DNA of 52,932 nt from Syntrophomonas sp. UBA5432 (GCA_002424365.1 DIRQ01000052.1:1-52932), one strand, 5' to 3'; counted from the stretch's first letter, positions 1 through 8,666 are shown. The notes: generated by a model not told the origin, from the letters alone. Program-made: numbers and translations.

Positions 1-12
1 AGGAGATATGAA

Positions 13-1563
13 ATGCGGATGAATTACAAATTAACTTTATATCCCCTGATCCTATTACTATCATTTGCCTTTATGGGCTGTAAAGAATCCCCGATAAATA
101 CGGTTGAATCTCCGGAGAAAATAAAAATAGAGTCGGAATTAGTAAAAGAACGAGGCCGATACCCGTTCGATTATGAGTATTTCAGCCAAATCAGCCAGGT
201 AATCAATGGCAATAATGACGGCGATTTGCTGGCCTTTATGCATAATAATCAGCACCCCGAGCTTGAACCTTATCCGGCGCTCTATGGCATTAATCTTTCC
301 ACTGATTATGCCATTAAAATGGTGGAGCCCGAATCAGGATTTGATATTGCCGCGGCCGATTTATCTGCCGAATGGCTGATTTGGGTCGAAAAAAATAAAA
401 CGACCTGGAAACTATATGCCATGGATCGTAAAAATCACAGCAAGCAGATTATTGACCAGGGCCTGTATACTCGCGATACCGGCCCGGATTTCCCGGGAAT
501 TTCCCTGCATAAATCCCGGTTGGTATATAATAAATCAAATGATGACGGCTCCAAGAAACCGATGCGGTCAGAGATTGTTTTTTATGACTTATCCAAAAAG
601 CAAACTAAAAATATAGCTTCGATTAATGCCGATAACGAATATCTGGGCGCTCCGGATATTTCCGGCGATTTTATCGTCTGGCACCGGGGAGAATGGACGG
701 CAGCCATGACCGCCGAAGTATACTGTCACGACTTGTTTACGGGACAAACTGAGGTTTTATCCCCAGCGGGACAAAACGCAATTACCCCGCAGATATGGGA
801 TAGATATATAGTTTGGGCGTCATATAGCTCAGATACGCCTGAATGTAAAAACATTTGCGTATATGATAGGGGAGAAAAGGAAATAGTTTTTGAAACCCGG
901 CTTAACCCTTCGGAAACCCTTGAGTATTATAATCCGCAGATTGCATACGGAATAGTTACCTGGAACAATAATCTGAAGCAAAAGCCGCATGTCTTTGGGG
1001 TGAACGGAGAATTGCGCCAGTTTGATATTGAGGCCGAGCAGATAAAAATATGCGGATCTTATATGGTTTGGAAAAATGGGGCGTCCGGTTCCGGCGCCTG
1101 CTTAACATCCTTGTTTACATGGATAAGACAGGGGGATATGGGAAGCCAGTATTCCCGCGAGTTTATCACCGCTCCTCCTTTTAGCCTGGAATCAGCCGGT
1201 AATAAAACGCTACTGGCAAGTTTATCCCCGCCGGAAATAGTGGCTTTACGTGAGGAAGCCTGGAAACAGGAACGCTGGGATCTGGTTTTGGAATTGATGG
1301 CGGAAGATACCGGTATAGTACCTAAAGCAGAACATGTCCAATCTTTAAAAGAATTGGCCCGAGAGGGGAAGCTTGACAAAACAGTTGCTTATAAAGTATC
1401 TCTGGATTACATTGTGGATCGGGACAAGGCCTATGTCGGCTTTATCAGCGAGGAATGCATGATGCCGGGTTCCTCAGAAGTTAAACAGGAAATCCTTTCT
1501 TATAAGCTGCATCTTACCCGGCAGGACGGTTATTGGCATGTGGATCAATTGGCGGCGCAGTAA
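13..1563 (+). CDS. Secreted lipoprotein with beta-propeller-like repeats
   Basis: A 516-residue protein with a hydrophobic signal segment (about residues 7-21) ending in a lipobox-like Phe-Met-Gly-Cys, with Cys23 as the probable lipidated residue, so it is likely anchored outside the membrane. Residues 110-350 hold about five repeats built around a Gly/Asp-x-(Ile/Phe)-Val-Trp strand, as in TolB-like or WD40-like beta-propellers. The last 110 residues look like a separate alpha/beta domain. The start at 13 is supported by AGGAG at positions 1-5, seven bases upstream; another ATG lies at 19. I do not recognise a specific function; propeller lipoproteins usually bind ligands or proteins. Nothing upstream is visible, so operon membership is unknown. 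Confidence 0.8.
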   Translation: MRMNYKLTLYPLILLLSFAFMGCKESPINTVESPEKIKIESELVKERGRYPFDYEYFSQISQVINGNNDGDLLAFMHNNQHPELEPYPALYGINLSTDYAIKMVEPESGFDIAAADLSAEWLIWVEKNKTTWKLYAMDRKNHSKQIIDQGLYTRDTGPDFPGISLHKSRLVYNKSNDDGSKKPMRSEIVFYDLSKKQTKNIASINADNEYLGAPDISGDFIVWHRGEWTAAMTAEVYCHDLFTGQTEVLSPAGQNAITPQIWDRYIVWASYSSDTPECKNICVYDRGEKEIVFETRLNPSETLEYYNPQIAYGIVTWNNNLKQKPHVFGVNGELRQFDIEAEQIKICGSYMVWKNGASGSGACLTSLFTWIRQGDMGSQYSREFITAPPFSLESAGNKTLLASLSPPEIVALREEAWKQERWDLVLELMAEDTGIVPKAEHVQSLKELAREGKLDKTVAYKVSLDYIVDRDKAYVGFISEECMMPGSSEVKQEILSYKLHLTRQDGYWHVDQLAAQ

Positions 1564-1642
1564 TTATGGAAGCATTTTATTATGGCTTTTAGGGGTTAGC
1601 AACCACATTAGAGTCAGATACAGTCGTTGGCTTATACCCGAT

Positions 1643-1671
1643 TTGTCGGACACACAGTAGTTAGGTAAAAT
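1643..1671 (+). promoter_or_regulatory. Candidate sigma-A promoter for the radical SAM/RNase G operon
   Basis: TTGTCG at 1643-1648 and TAAAAT at 1666-1671 are separated by 17 bases. Transcription would start near 1678, just before a strong GGAGGGG ribosome site at 1681-1687. It is the best match in the 211-base gap after the lipoprotein gene. A second TATAAT at 1733-1738 has no convincing -35 partner. Confidence 0.45.
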
Positions 1672-1680
1672 AACAACTGT

Positions 1681-1731
1681 GGAGGGGTTAACAAATGCCG
1701 TATGAATCATAATTGATTTTACGGCATTTTT
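1681..1731 (+). promoter_or_regulatory. Possible attenuator: five-codon ORF overlapping a terminator-like hairpin
   Basis: GGAGGGG at 1681-1687 sits seven bases before ATG 1695, which opens a five-codon frame (Met-Pro-Tyr-Glu-Ser, stop at 1710-1712). The same bases form the left arm of a hairpin: 1693-1702 pairs with 1720-1729, an inner stem pairs 1705-1709 with 1714-1718, and the right arm runs into five T. A ribosome on the short frame would prevent the hairpin from forming. Regulation by attenuation is my inference; a plain terminator of upstream transcription is the simpler alternative. Confidence 0.4.
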
Positions 1732-1774
1732 GTATAATACTTAAAGAATGCTTGTAGATATGGAGGCAACGATA

Positions 1775-3628
1775 GTGAAGGATAGGTTATTTCGAGATAT
1801 ATTACCGCAGGTGTCGAAACCGGCTCGTTATACTGGTGGGGAAGTTAATATGATAAAAAAGGACTGGGAAGGGGCTCAGGCTAAAATGGTGTTCGCTTTT
1901 CCCGATGTCTATGAAGTAGGCATGTCTCATATTGGGGGCAAGATTCTTTATGGTCTGGTTAATGAAAAGAGCAATCATTTGATGGAGCGCTCTTTTGCTC
2001 CCTGGCCTGACCTGGAAGAGGTTATGAGGCGGGAGAATATACCCCTTTATAGCCTGGAGTCCTTTCGCCCTTTGGGGGATTTTGATGTAGTCGGGTTTTC
2101 TCTGCAATATGAATTATCTATTACTAATGTACTTAATATGCTGGACCTGTCCGGAATACCCCTGTGGTCAAGCGAGCGCGGGAAGGGATGTCCGCTGGTA
2201 ATCGCCGGGGGGCCGGTAGTCTTTAACCCGGAGCCATTTGCCGAATTCTTCGATGCTTTCCTTATTGGTGATGGCGAGGAAGTTACCCTGGAGTTTCTGG
2301 ATTGTGTATATAAGAACCGGGAAATGGAACGGAATGAATTGCTCCTAAAACTGGCTCAGATAGAAGGGGTCTATATACCTGCCCTTTACCAGGTAGAATA
2401 TAAAGATGATGATACGATAAAGAAGATGTCCCCGCTGGTCAGGGAGGCACCGATCAAAGTGCGGCGGCGGGTGATAGAGGATTTGGATCAGGCCTATTAT
2501 CCAGACAAACCAATTGTACCTTATATGGATATTGTTCATGACCGCGCGGTATTGGAAGTTATGCGGGGCTGCCAGCGCAGCTGCCGTTTCTGCCACGCCG
2601 GTATGGTCTACCGCCCGGTACGGGAACGCAGTGTGGGTACCCTTAAAAAACAGGCAGCCGCACAGCTGGCCAGCACCGGTTATGAGGAGATTTCACTGGC
2701 ATCTTTAAGTACCCTGGATTATTCTGGGGTAAGCCCCCTGGTAAAGGATCTGGTTAAGGAGTATGGACCTCAGGGTACCGGAGTATCCCTGCCCTCACTG
2801 CGGGTGGATGCTTTCTCCATTGACCTGGCCAATGAGGTGCAAAAGGTACGCAAGACTACTTTAACCCTGGCGCCGGAGGCTGGTACTCAGCGCTTGCGGG
2901 ATATCATAAATAAAAATATAAGTGATGAACAATTGTTTAGCGCGGTGGAAGCTGCCTTTAAGTCAGGCTGGAATTCCCTTAAACTTTACTTTATGATTGG
3001 CCTGCCGGGTGAGACCGAAGCTGACTTGGACGGGACTATAGAACTGATTAGAAAGGTGAAGGCTATTGGTGACCAGTACTCCCGGCGACCGGTAGAAATA
3101 CGAGCCAGTCTGGCCTCTTTTGTCCCTAAAGCTCATACTCCTTTTCAGTGGCGGGCACAGAACAGTATTGAGGAACTGGATAAGAAACGCCGCTATATGA
3201 TGAGGGAAAAACATCGCCGGATTAAGCTCAGTTTTCATGATAGTGAAACCAGTTACCTGGAAGGAGTTATTGCCCGGGGTGACCGCCGCCTGGCAGCAGC
3301 CATTTATAAGGCCTGGGAAAAAGGCTGTAAATTTGATGGCTGGTCAGAGTATTTTCATTTTGACCACTGGATAGAGGCCCTGCAGGAATGTAATATCGAC
3401 CCTGATTTTTATAACCTGCGCCGGCGTAACTATGAAGAAGTATTCCCGTGGGATTTTATTGAAACTGGGATTGACCGGGAGTATCTGATTGAAGAGAATG
3501 AAAGGGCAGAAAAGGGGATAAGCACCCCTGACTGCCGCCAGGAAGGGTGCAGGGACTGCGGGGTTTGCATGGCTCTGGGGGTTGACCTTCAGATTAAGGA
3601 GGGTTATTCCGTTGCGGTTGAGAGCTGA
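1775..3628 (+). CDS. B12-binding-type radical SAM protein (TIGR03960 family)
   Basis: A radical SAM enzyme of about 617 residues. An N-terminal cobalamin-binding-like region (about 25-200) precedes the radical SAM core with the cluster motif Cys266-x3-Cys270-x2-Cys273. The tail is rich in cysteines (Cys-x4-Cys-x2-Cys-x2-Cys). The family is conserved in Clostridia next to a DUF2344 protein and RNase G, exactly as here; its substrate is not established, though the setting suggests RNA or ribosome modification. I chose GTG 1775 because TGGAGG lies at 1761-1766, eight bases upstream, and the resulting N-terminus (VKDRLFRDILPQVSKPARY) looks like the family's. The frame is open to ATG 1748. The gene overlaps the next one by 17 bases. 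Confidence 0.88.
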   Translation: MKDRLFRDILPQVSKPARYTGGEVNMIKKDWEGAQAKMVFAFPDVYEVGMSHIGGKILYGLVNEKSNHLMERSFAPWPDLEEVMRRENIPLYSLESFRPLGDFDVVGFSLQYELSITNVLNMLDLSGIPLWSSERGKGCPLVIAGGPVVFNPEPFAEFFDAFLIGDGEEVTLEFLDCVYKNREMERNELLLKLAQIEGVYIPALYQVEYKDDDTIKKMSPLVREAPIKVRRRVIEDLDQAYYPDKPIVPYMDIVHDRAVLEVMRGCQRSCRFCHAGMVYRPVRERSVGTLKKQAAAQLASTGYEEISLASLSTLDYSGVSPLVKDLVKEYGPQGTGVSLPSLRVDAFSIDLANEVQKVRKTTLTLAPEAGTQRLRDIINKNISDEQLFSAVEAAFKSGWNSLKLYFMIGLPGETEADLDGTIELIRKVKAIGDQYSRRPVEIRASLASFVPKAHTPFQWRAQNSIEELDKKRRYMMREKHRRIKLSFHDSETSYLEGVIARGDRRLAAAIYKAWEKGCKFDGWSEYFHFDHWIEALQECNIDPDFYNLRRRNYEEVFPWDFIETGIDREYLIEENERAEKGISTPDCRQEGCRDCGVCMALGVDLQIKEGYSVAVES

Positions 3629-4292
3629 ATATAGTGTAGGATCGGATCTTCGGTTTTTATCTACCTTGGATATGATGAAGCTTATGGCCCGGACTCTGCG
3701 TCGGGCAAGGATACCTTTTGCTCTGAGTGAAGGCTTTAATCCTCATATACGCCTTTCCCTGGGAACAGTGTTACCAGTGGGTCTGTGGAGTAAGCGCGAG
3801 TATTTTGATTTAGAGCTGGAGCAGGAGATGAGTTGCAGTGAATTTGTTGAGAAAATGAACCTTACCCTGCCTCCGGATGTTAAAATTATTGCCTGCATAC
3901 AAATTGCTGCCACTATTCCTGCCCTGATGAATAGCATTAATTGTGCTTGCTATTCTTTTGTTGTTCGTAAGCCGGTGGAGGAAATGGAGCAATGGAAAGA
4001 CATCGTTCTGCAAAGAGACGACCTGATAGTTAAAAGTCGAGGTAAAAAAAAGGACCTGGATAAAAATTTACGACCCGGTATTTTAAAAATTGAAGTGAAT
4101 AGGTGGCAGAATTTTGCTATTATTGATATATGGGGAAGTATTGGAGAACCTCTTAATGTACGTTATGATGAACTAACTGAATTATTGGTACTAACCGGTA
4201 TTAATAAGGAAGATATACTGGATGTGTACCGCAGCGGTAATTACATCAGAGTAAAAGATAAAATTTTTACTCCACTGGAAAAGGTGAAGTAA
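3612..4292 (+). CDS. DUF2344 protein (TIGR03936 family), radical SAM partner
   Basis: A small soluble protein of about 226 residues in the DUF2344/TIGR03936 family, which is nearly always found just downstream of a TIGR03960 radical SAM gene and in some genomes is fused to it. The N-terminus (MRLRAEYSVGSDLRFLSTLD) and the segment RARIPFALSEGFNPHIRLS are characteristic. TTG 3612 is chosen because AAGGAGGG at 3596-3603 lies eight bases upstream. The start falls inside the end of the radical SAM gene, so the two are probably translationally coupled. It may act as a partner or substrate-binding subunit of the upstream enzyme; that is inferred from the conserved pairing. Confidence 0.85.
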   Translation: MRLRAEYSVGSDLRFLSTLDMMKLMARTLRRARIPFALSEGFNPHIRLSLGTVLPVGLWSKREYFDLELEQEMSCSEFVEKMNLTLPPDVKIIACIQIAATIPALMNSINCACYSFVVRKPVEEMEQWKDIVLQRDDLIVKSRGKKKDLDKNLRPGILKIEVNRWQNFAIIDIWGSIGEPLNVRYDELTELLVLTGINKEDILDVYRSGNYIRVKDKIFTPLEKVK

Positions 4293-4293
4293 C

Positions 4294-5724
4294 TTGGAAC
4301 GAGAGATTATTGCAGAAGTTTATCCCTGGGAATCGCGGGTAGCTATTGTAGAGGATAGTAAACTAGTCGAGGTTTTCTGGGCTGATCAGGACGAGAATGT
4401 GGGTAATATATATAAAGGCAAGGTAAAAGATATATTACCGGGACTTTCTTGTGCCTTCGTTGATATTGGACTGAGTAAAAATGCCTTTTTGTATGCAGGT
4501 GATGTCGTGTTTCCGGGAGCTAGAAAAAGCAGTAACGGCCTGGATTTATTAAAAAGCGGTCAGGATATCATGGTGCAGGTTAAAAAGGAAGCTTTTTCCG
4601 AGAAGGGAGCACGGGTAACCGGGAACTTAACTATTCCTGGTCATTTTATTGTGCTCTTACCCTGCCAGAATGAAGTATCCATATCCCGTAAGCTGACAGA
4701 CGATGAGCGCCGCGAGCACTTGCGCTATCTGATGGAAAAACATAAACCGGCAGAGATGGGGATAATCCTACGCACCGCCTGCCAGGAAGCCGAAGATGAT
4801 GAAATTCTAGATGAATTACAGGAACTTCTGCAAGTTTGGGAGGAAATAAATCAACGCTACGAGCGTATGCGTGCTCCCAGTTTGATTTATGAAGATATTG
4901 ATGTGTTGGAGAGAACCTTAAGAGATTACCTGGATGGTGACATTCGCCGGGTAGTAATTAATAATGAAAAACTAAAAGAAAAAATTATTAACTACATGAA
5001 TAAGAAGAAATTCACCTTTGATTTCACAGTGCAGTTCGAAGAGGGCGACTTATTCGAGAAATACGGATTGGAAAAAGATGTCCGTCGCACCCTGCGACGC
5101 AAAGTATGGTTGCGTAATGGCGGGTATCTAATTATTGATGAGACCGAAGCCATGACTGTAATTGATGTTAACAGCGGTAAGTACACCGGTAAAAACGATT
5201 TTGAAGAAACGGTTTTTAAGCTTAATTTGGAAGCAACGGCAGAGATTCCCCGGCAGTTGCGGTTACGCAGTTTGGGGGGAATCATTCTTATAGATTTTAT
5301 CGATATGAAAAAGAAAGAAAATGTAGATAAAGTTATTAATGCGTTAAAGAAGGAACTGGCTAAGGATAAAGCCCACACCCGGATTATAGGTATGACTGGA
5401 TTGGGTTTTTTGGAAATGACGCGCAAGAAATCGCGCTATGGGGTATCTGAATTTTTCACTGATGAATGTATCAATTGCAATGGTCGGGGAAGAATGATAA
5501 ACCTTTTTGCCCTGTCCTGTGAAGTAAAAAGGAAACTGGCCAACATGGGTTATGTTGAGAACGAGGAAATAATCTGTGAAGCAAACCCGCGTTTGTTAGA
5601 GTTTATCTATAATGACGAGAAAAACTTGGGCTACATAGAAAGGCGTACCCAGAAAAAGGTTAAACTAGTGACCAACTCTGAACTGGCTCTGGTTGATTAT
5701 AAGATTTATACTGCTAACGATTGA
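4294..5724 (+). CDS. rng: Ribonuclease G (RNase E/G family)
   Basis: An endoribonuclease of 476 residues that cuts single-stranded A/U-rich RNA and takes part in rRNA maturation and mRNA decay. An S1 domain occupies about residues 35-110. The DNase-I-like catalytic region carries the two metal-binding aspartates, Asp291 in TVIDVNSG and Asp334 in IILIDFIDM. The zinc-link pair is Cys392-x2-Cys395. The TTG start follows the previous stop by one base, with AAGGTGA as ribosome site. The length fits the short RNase G form without the long RNase E scaffold tail. The position before rplU is typical of Clostridia. Confidence 0.93.
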   Translation: MEREIIAEVYPWESRVAIVEDSKLVEVFWADQDENVGNIYKGKVKDILPGLSCAFVDIGLSKNAFLYAGDVVFPGARKSSNGLDLLKSGQDIMVQVKKEAFSEKGARVTGNLTIPGHFIVLLPCQNEVSISRKLTDDERREHLRYLMEKHKPAEMGIILRTACQEAEDDEILDELQELLQVWEEINQRYERMRAPSLIYEDIDVLERTLRDYLDGDIRRVVINNEKLKEKIINYMNKKKFTFDFTVQFEEGDLFEKYGLEKDVRRTLRRKVWLRNGGYLIIDETEAMTVIDVNSGKYTGKNDFEETVFKLNLEATAEIPRQLRLRSLGGIILIDFIDMKKKENVDKVINALKKELAKDKAHTRIIGMTGLGFLEMTRKKSRYGVSEFFTDECINCNGRGRMINLFALSCEVKRKLANMGYVENEEIICEANPRLLEFIYNDEKNLGYIERRTQKKVKLVTNSELALVDYKIYTAND

Positions 5725-5749
5725 CTTATACCCTTATTTATGTTATTTT
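5721..5749 (+). promoter_or_regulatory. Candidate promoter for rplU-prp-rpmA
   Basis: TTGACT at 5721-5726, overlapping the rng stop codon, and TATTTT at 5744-5749 are separated by 17 bases. The same -10 sequence occurs in the hrcA promoter of this window. Transcription would begin near 5756, right at the first hairpin of the L21 leader. Confidence 0.55.
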
Positions 5750-5750
5750 C

Positions 5751-5850
5751 TAGTGTGGGTTGCGTGTTTTGCAACCGCCCGGTTCGGGCTCCTAAATGGC
5801 TTACAGCCTGCCTTGTTACCGGCGAGTCTCAAAATATGGAGGTGCTTTAT
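5751..5850 (+). promoter_or_regulatory. L21 leader (structured 5' UTR of rplU)
   Basis: The roughly 100 bases before rplU fold into three hairpins in a row: GGTTGC/GCAACC (5758-5763 with 5771-5776), GCCCG/CGGGC (5777-5781 with 5785-5789), and GGC/GCC (5798-5800 with 5806-5808). Firmicutes commonly carry an L21 leader RNA here, thought to give feedback control by a ribosomal protein. I assign it by position and structure; I could not score it against a covariance model. Confidence 0.6.
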
Positions 5851-5852
5851 AG

Positions 5853-6167
5853 ATGTATGCATTAATTGAAAGTGGCGGCAAGCAGTACAAAGTTAGTGAA
5901 GGTACAGTGCTTAAGGTGGAGAAACTAGAAGCCGCACCCGGGGATCGTTTTAGTATTGATAAAGTGCTCATGGTTAATGATGAGAATGGTAATGTTAAGG
6001 TTGGCAACCCACTGGTGAGCAATGCCCGGGTTGAAGTTGAGGTTGTGGAACAGGGTAGAGATAAGAAGGTTGTAGTTTTCAAGTATAAGAAGAGAAAGAA
6101 ATATCGCAAAAAACAGGGCCATAGGCAGCCCTTCACTAGAATAAAGGTATTAAAGATTGAAGCCTAA
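5853..6167 (+). CDS. rplU: 50S ribosomal protein L21
   Basis: Large-subunit protein of 104 residues that binds 23S rRNA. The N-terminus MYALIESGGKQYKV and the basic stretch KYKKRKKYRKKQGHRQ are family signatures, and the length is normal. TATGGAGGTG lies about seven bases before ATG 5853. The stop codon overlaps the start of the protease gene prp by one base (TAATG), so L21, Prp and L27 are co-translated as a unit, the usual Firmicute arrangement. Confidence 0.98.
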   Translation: MYALIESGGKQYKVSEGTVLKVEKLEAAPGDRFSIDKVLMVNDENGNVKVGNPLVSNARVEVEVVEQGRDKKVVVFKYKKRKKYRKKQGHRQPFTRIKVLKIEA

Positions 6168-6496
6168 TGATTGAGGTAAGGATTAACTACCAGGGCAATC
6201 AAATAGTATCTTTTCAGGTGAAAGGCCATGCTGGTTTTGCCCCCGCGGGGCAGGATATATATTGTGCCGGAGTATCGGCGGTAGCTCAGACCACCCTCTT
6301 GGGATTATGTATAAATTTAAGTAAACAACCTGAATACCAGGTGGAAGAGGGATGGCTGCAATGTTATCTTCCGGCTGAACTGGACCAGGAAGACATGGAA
6401 AAAGCCCAAATTATACTTTCTACCATGGAAGCAGGAATGCTGGCCATGAAGGATGCTTATAGTAATTTCATAAAACTGGAAGTAAGGAGGTCATAA
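6167..6496 (+). CDS. prp: Ribosomal-processing cysteine protease Prp
   Basis: A small cysteine protease of 109 residues that removes the N-terminal extension of L27 in Firmicutes, an essential step in the species where it was studied. The catalytic dyad is visible as His21 (KGHAGF) and Cys33 (QDIYCAGVSA). It lies between rplU and rpmA, and the L27 encoded next door has the expected cleavable extension, so enzyme and substrate are adjacent. Its start overlaps the rplU stop by one base; rpmA follows after a one-base gap. Confidence 0.95.
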   Translation: MIEVRINYQGNQIVSFQVKGHAGFAPAGQDIYCAGVSAVAQTTLLGLCINLSKQPEYQVEEGWLQCYLPAELDQEDMEKAQIILSTMEAGMLAMKDAYSNFIKLEVRRS

Positions 6497-6497
6497 A

Positions 6498-6791
6498 ATG
6501 CTTAAATTCGATTTACAGTTATTCGCTCATAAAAAGGGTGTTGGTAGTTCAAAAAACGGAAGAGACAGTAAGTCAAAAAGGCTGGGTGTCAAGAGATCTG
6601 ATGGGCAGGTAGTCAGTGCCGGTAATATCCTGGTAAGACAGCGGGGAACCAAAATACACCCGGGTACTAACGTCATGATCGGCAGCGATGATACCCTGTT
6701 TGCCGTAGTCGATGGAACAGTTAAATATGAGAGAAAAGGCAGAGATAAGAAACAGGTCAGCGTATATCCGCTGGACAGTGTTAGTATGTAG
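6498..6791 (+). CDS. rpmA: 50S ribosomal protein L27, with Prp-cleavable N-terminus
   Basis: L27 lies near the peptidyl-transferase centre, where its N-terminal tail contacts tRNA. The 97-residue precursor begins MLKFDLQLF and continues AHKKGVGSSKNGRDS; the first nine residues match the extension removed by Prp, leaving Ala10 as mature N-terminus. The rest (RLGVKRSDGQVVSAGNILVRQRG) is typical. A strong AAGGAGG site precedes ATG 6498. A terminator follows the gene. Confidence 0.97.
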   Translation: MLKFDLQLFAHKKGVGSSKNGRDSKSKRLGVKRSDGQVVSAGNILVRQRGTKIHPGTNVMIGSDDTLFAVVDGTVKYERKGRDKKQVSVYPLDSVSM

Positions 6792-6819
6792 TTGAAAACT
6801 GATTAAAAGGTTAAAGTAG

Positions 6820-6845
6820 GGGAAAGCGTTGCTTTCCCTTTTGCT
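6820..6845 (+). terminator. Rho-independent terminator after rpmA
   Basis: GGGAAAGC at 6820-6827 pairs perfectly with GCTTTCCC at 6831-6838 around a three-base loop, followed by a T-rich run. It separates the ribosomal genes from the spo0B-like/obg genes. Confidence 0.85.
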
Positions 6846-6928
6846 TTTTAGACCTTTTATAATTCAAGCAGTATTCTGGAGGTTTTCGAGGTTTTTTGCT
6901 ATTATTAGGTAATGCAGGGGGTAAGCTG

Positions 6929-7384
6929 ATGGAAACGGAACAGATGGTAGCTACATTAAGAAGGCTAAGACACGACTTTGGCAACTATCTCCAGGTAATT
7001 CTGGGCTATATTGATCTTAACCGGCCTGAAAAAGCTAAAAGCTACATATTGGATATAGTAGAAGAAATGGCAGCAGAACGTAATATCTTCGAAAGGCTGG
7101 AGCCGGAAGCCGCTTTATATTTTTACCAGCAGCTGCTGATGGCACGAGATTTGGGCATAATATTAAAGTATAAAGAGCTACGGATTAGTTCCTGGGCAAT
7201 TTTAAAAAAGCAAAACCAACCTTTTAGCAGTCTAACATCCTTATTGCCCGAGTTTAATGGTATGGACGATGATGCGATTATAAACCTTTCTTTGTTTGAA
7301 TCTGAGGCGGGGGCTACCATGTTGTTTGAATGGGAGCAACCCCAGGTTGGAACGCTTGAGGTAAGTGTCAAGGAGTTGAAATAA
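6929..7384 (+). CDS. Spo0B-like histidine phosphotransferase domain protein
   Basis: About 151 residues. The N-terminal half resembles the Spo0B / sensor-kinase helical hairpin: LRRLRHDFGNYLQVILGYID, with His15 in the position of the phosphorylated histidine, and no ATPase signature after it. In Bacillus, Spo0B passes phosphate from Spo0F to Spo0A in the sporulation relay and lies directly before obg, as here. ATG 6929 is preferred over ATG 6896 because AGGGGG lies seven bases before it. The stop overlaps the obg start by one base. Phosphotransfer activity is inferred from the motif and position; the C-terminal half is too divergent to judge. Confidence 0.7.
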   Translation: METEQMVATLRRLRHDFGNYLQVILGYIDLNRPEKAKSYILDIVEEMAAERNIFERLEPEAALYFYQQLLMARDLGIILKYKELRISSWAILKKQNQPFSSLTSLLPEFNGMDDDAIINLSLFESEAGATMLFEWEQPQVGTLEVSVKELK

Positions 7385-8646
7385 TGTTTGTTGATCATGC
7401 CAGGGTATATGTGCGCGGTGGAGATGGCGGAAATGGTATAGTAGCATTTCGCCGGGAAAAATATGTGCCCATGGGCGGTCCTGCTGGAGGCGATGGGGGC
7501 AGAGGTGGCAATGTTATATTTGTAGCCGATGAAGGGCTCAGTACGCTAATGGATTTTAAATACCGCAGGCATTTCAAGGCTATGCGTGGTGCACATGGAC
7601 AGGGGAAAAATATGCACGGTGCCGGGGGCGAGGACTTTACCGTAAAGGTACCGGTAGGAACCGTAATTCGCGATGATGAGACGGGTGAGGTTATTGCCGA
7701 CCTGACCGGGACCGGACAGGAAGTAGTAGTCGCCCGGGGCGGACGGGGAGGTAGGGGAAATGCGAGATTTGCTACTTCTAAAAATAAAGCCCCCTCGTTA
7801 TCTGAGAATGGGGAACCAGGTCAGGAACGGTGGGTTAAGCTGGAATTAAAACTCCTGGCCGATGTAGGGTTAGTGGGTTTTCCCAATGCGGGTAAATCTA
7901 CATTAATTTCACGTATATCTGCAGCCCGACCTAAAATTGCAGATTATCCCTTTACTACTTTGGTACCCAACCTGGGTGTGGTAATGACCAGGAGTAAAGA
8001 AGCTTTTGTGGTAGCAGATATACCTGGTCTAATCGAAGGTGCTCACCGGGGCTCAGGGCTGGGTCATGAATTTCTACGCCACATAGAAAGAACCCGGGTT
8101 CTACTCTTTGTGCTGGATACGGCTCAGACTGAGGGAAGAGATGTGCTTGAGGATTACCAGGTATTGCGTCGGGAACTCGAACTGTATCGGCCTGATCTAA
8201 TGAAAAGGCCTTATTTAATTATAGCTAATAAGATGGACGTTCCCGAGGCCCAGGAAAATTACGAGCGTTTACAGGCGGAATTTGGCCATTTGGTATACGC
8301 TATATCTGCTATCACCGGTTTGGGGGTGGATGTTCTGGTAGAGGAGACCTACCGTCTCTTGCAAACTGTACCCCGGGATATTGTTATTAGTGGAGAAGAA
8401 CCGGTAATAAGGCGTTTCGAGGAAGAAGAAGTATTTAGAATTGAAAGAGTAAACGGTATATTTGAAGTCAGCGGTAAAAGAATCGAAAAACTTTTGGCTA
8501 TGACTAATTTTGCTACAGATGAAGGCTTACAGAGGTTTCAAAGGATTGTTGAGAAGATGGGTTTAGAGGAAGCTCTGCGCAAACAGGGGATTAAGCCGGG
8601 AGATACTGTGAAAATCAATGACTTCGAGTTTGAGTATAATGAATAA
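7384..8646 (+). CDS. obg: GTPase Obg/CgtA
   Basis: Ribosome-associated GTPase of 420 residues acting in 50S assembly and stress control, and needed for sporulation onset in Bacillus. The glycine-rich Obg fold covers residues 1-157, the G domain about 158-330 (GFPNAGKST at 165-173, DIPG at 212-215, NKMD at 282-285), and a C-terminal OCT domain about 345-420. The length is that of the Firmicute three-domain form. It starts on the last base of the Spo0B-like stop codon, so the two are translationally coupled. proB follows after 20 bases. Confidence 0.97.
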   Translation: MFVDHARVYVRGGDGGNGIVAFRREKYVPMGGPAGGDGGRGGNVIFVADEGLSTLMDFKYRRHFKAMRGAHGQGKNMHGAGGEDFTVKVPVGTVIRDDETGEVIADLTGTGQEVVVARGGRGGRGNARFATSKNKAPSLSENGEPGQERWVKLELKLLADVGLVGFPNAGKSTLISRISAARPKIADYPFTTLVPNLGVVMTRSKEAFVVADIPGLIEGAHRGSGLGHEFLRHIERTRVLLFVLDTAQTEGRDVLEDYQVLRRELELYRPDLMKRPYLIIANKMDVPEAQENYERLQAEFGHLVYAISAITGLGVDVLVEETYRLLQTVPRDIVISGEEPVIRRFEEEEVFRIERVNGIFEVSGKRIEKLLAMTNFATDEGLQRFQRIVEKMGLEEALRKQGIKPGDTVKINDFEFEYNE

Positions 8647-8666
8647 AATCCTGGGAGGGGTAAAAA

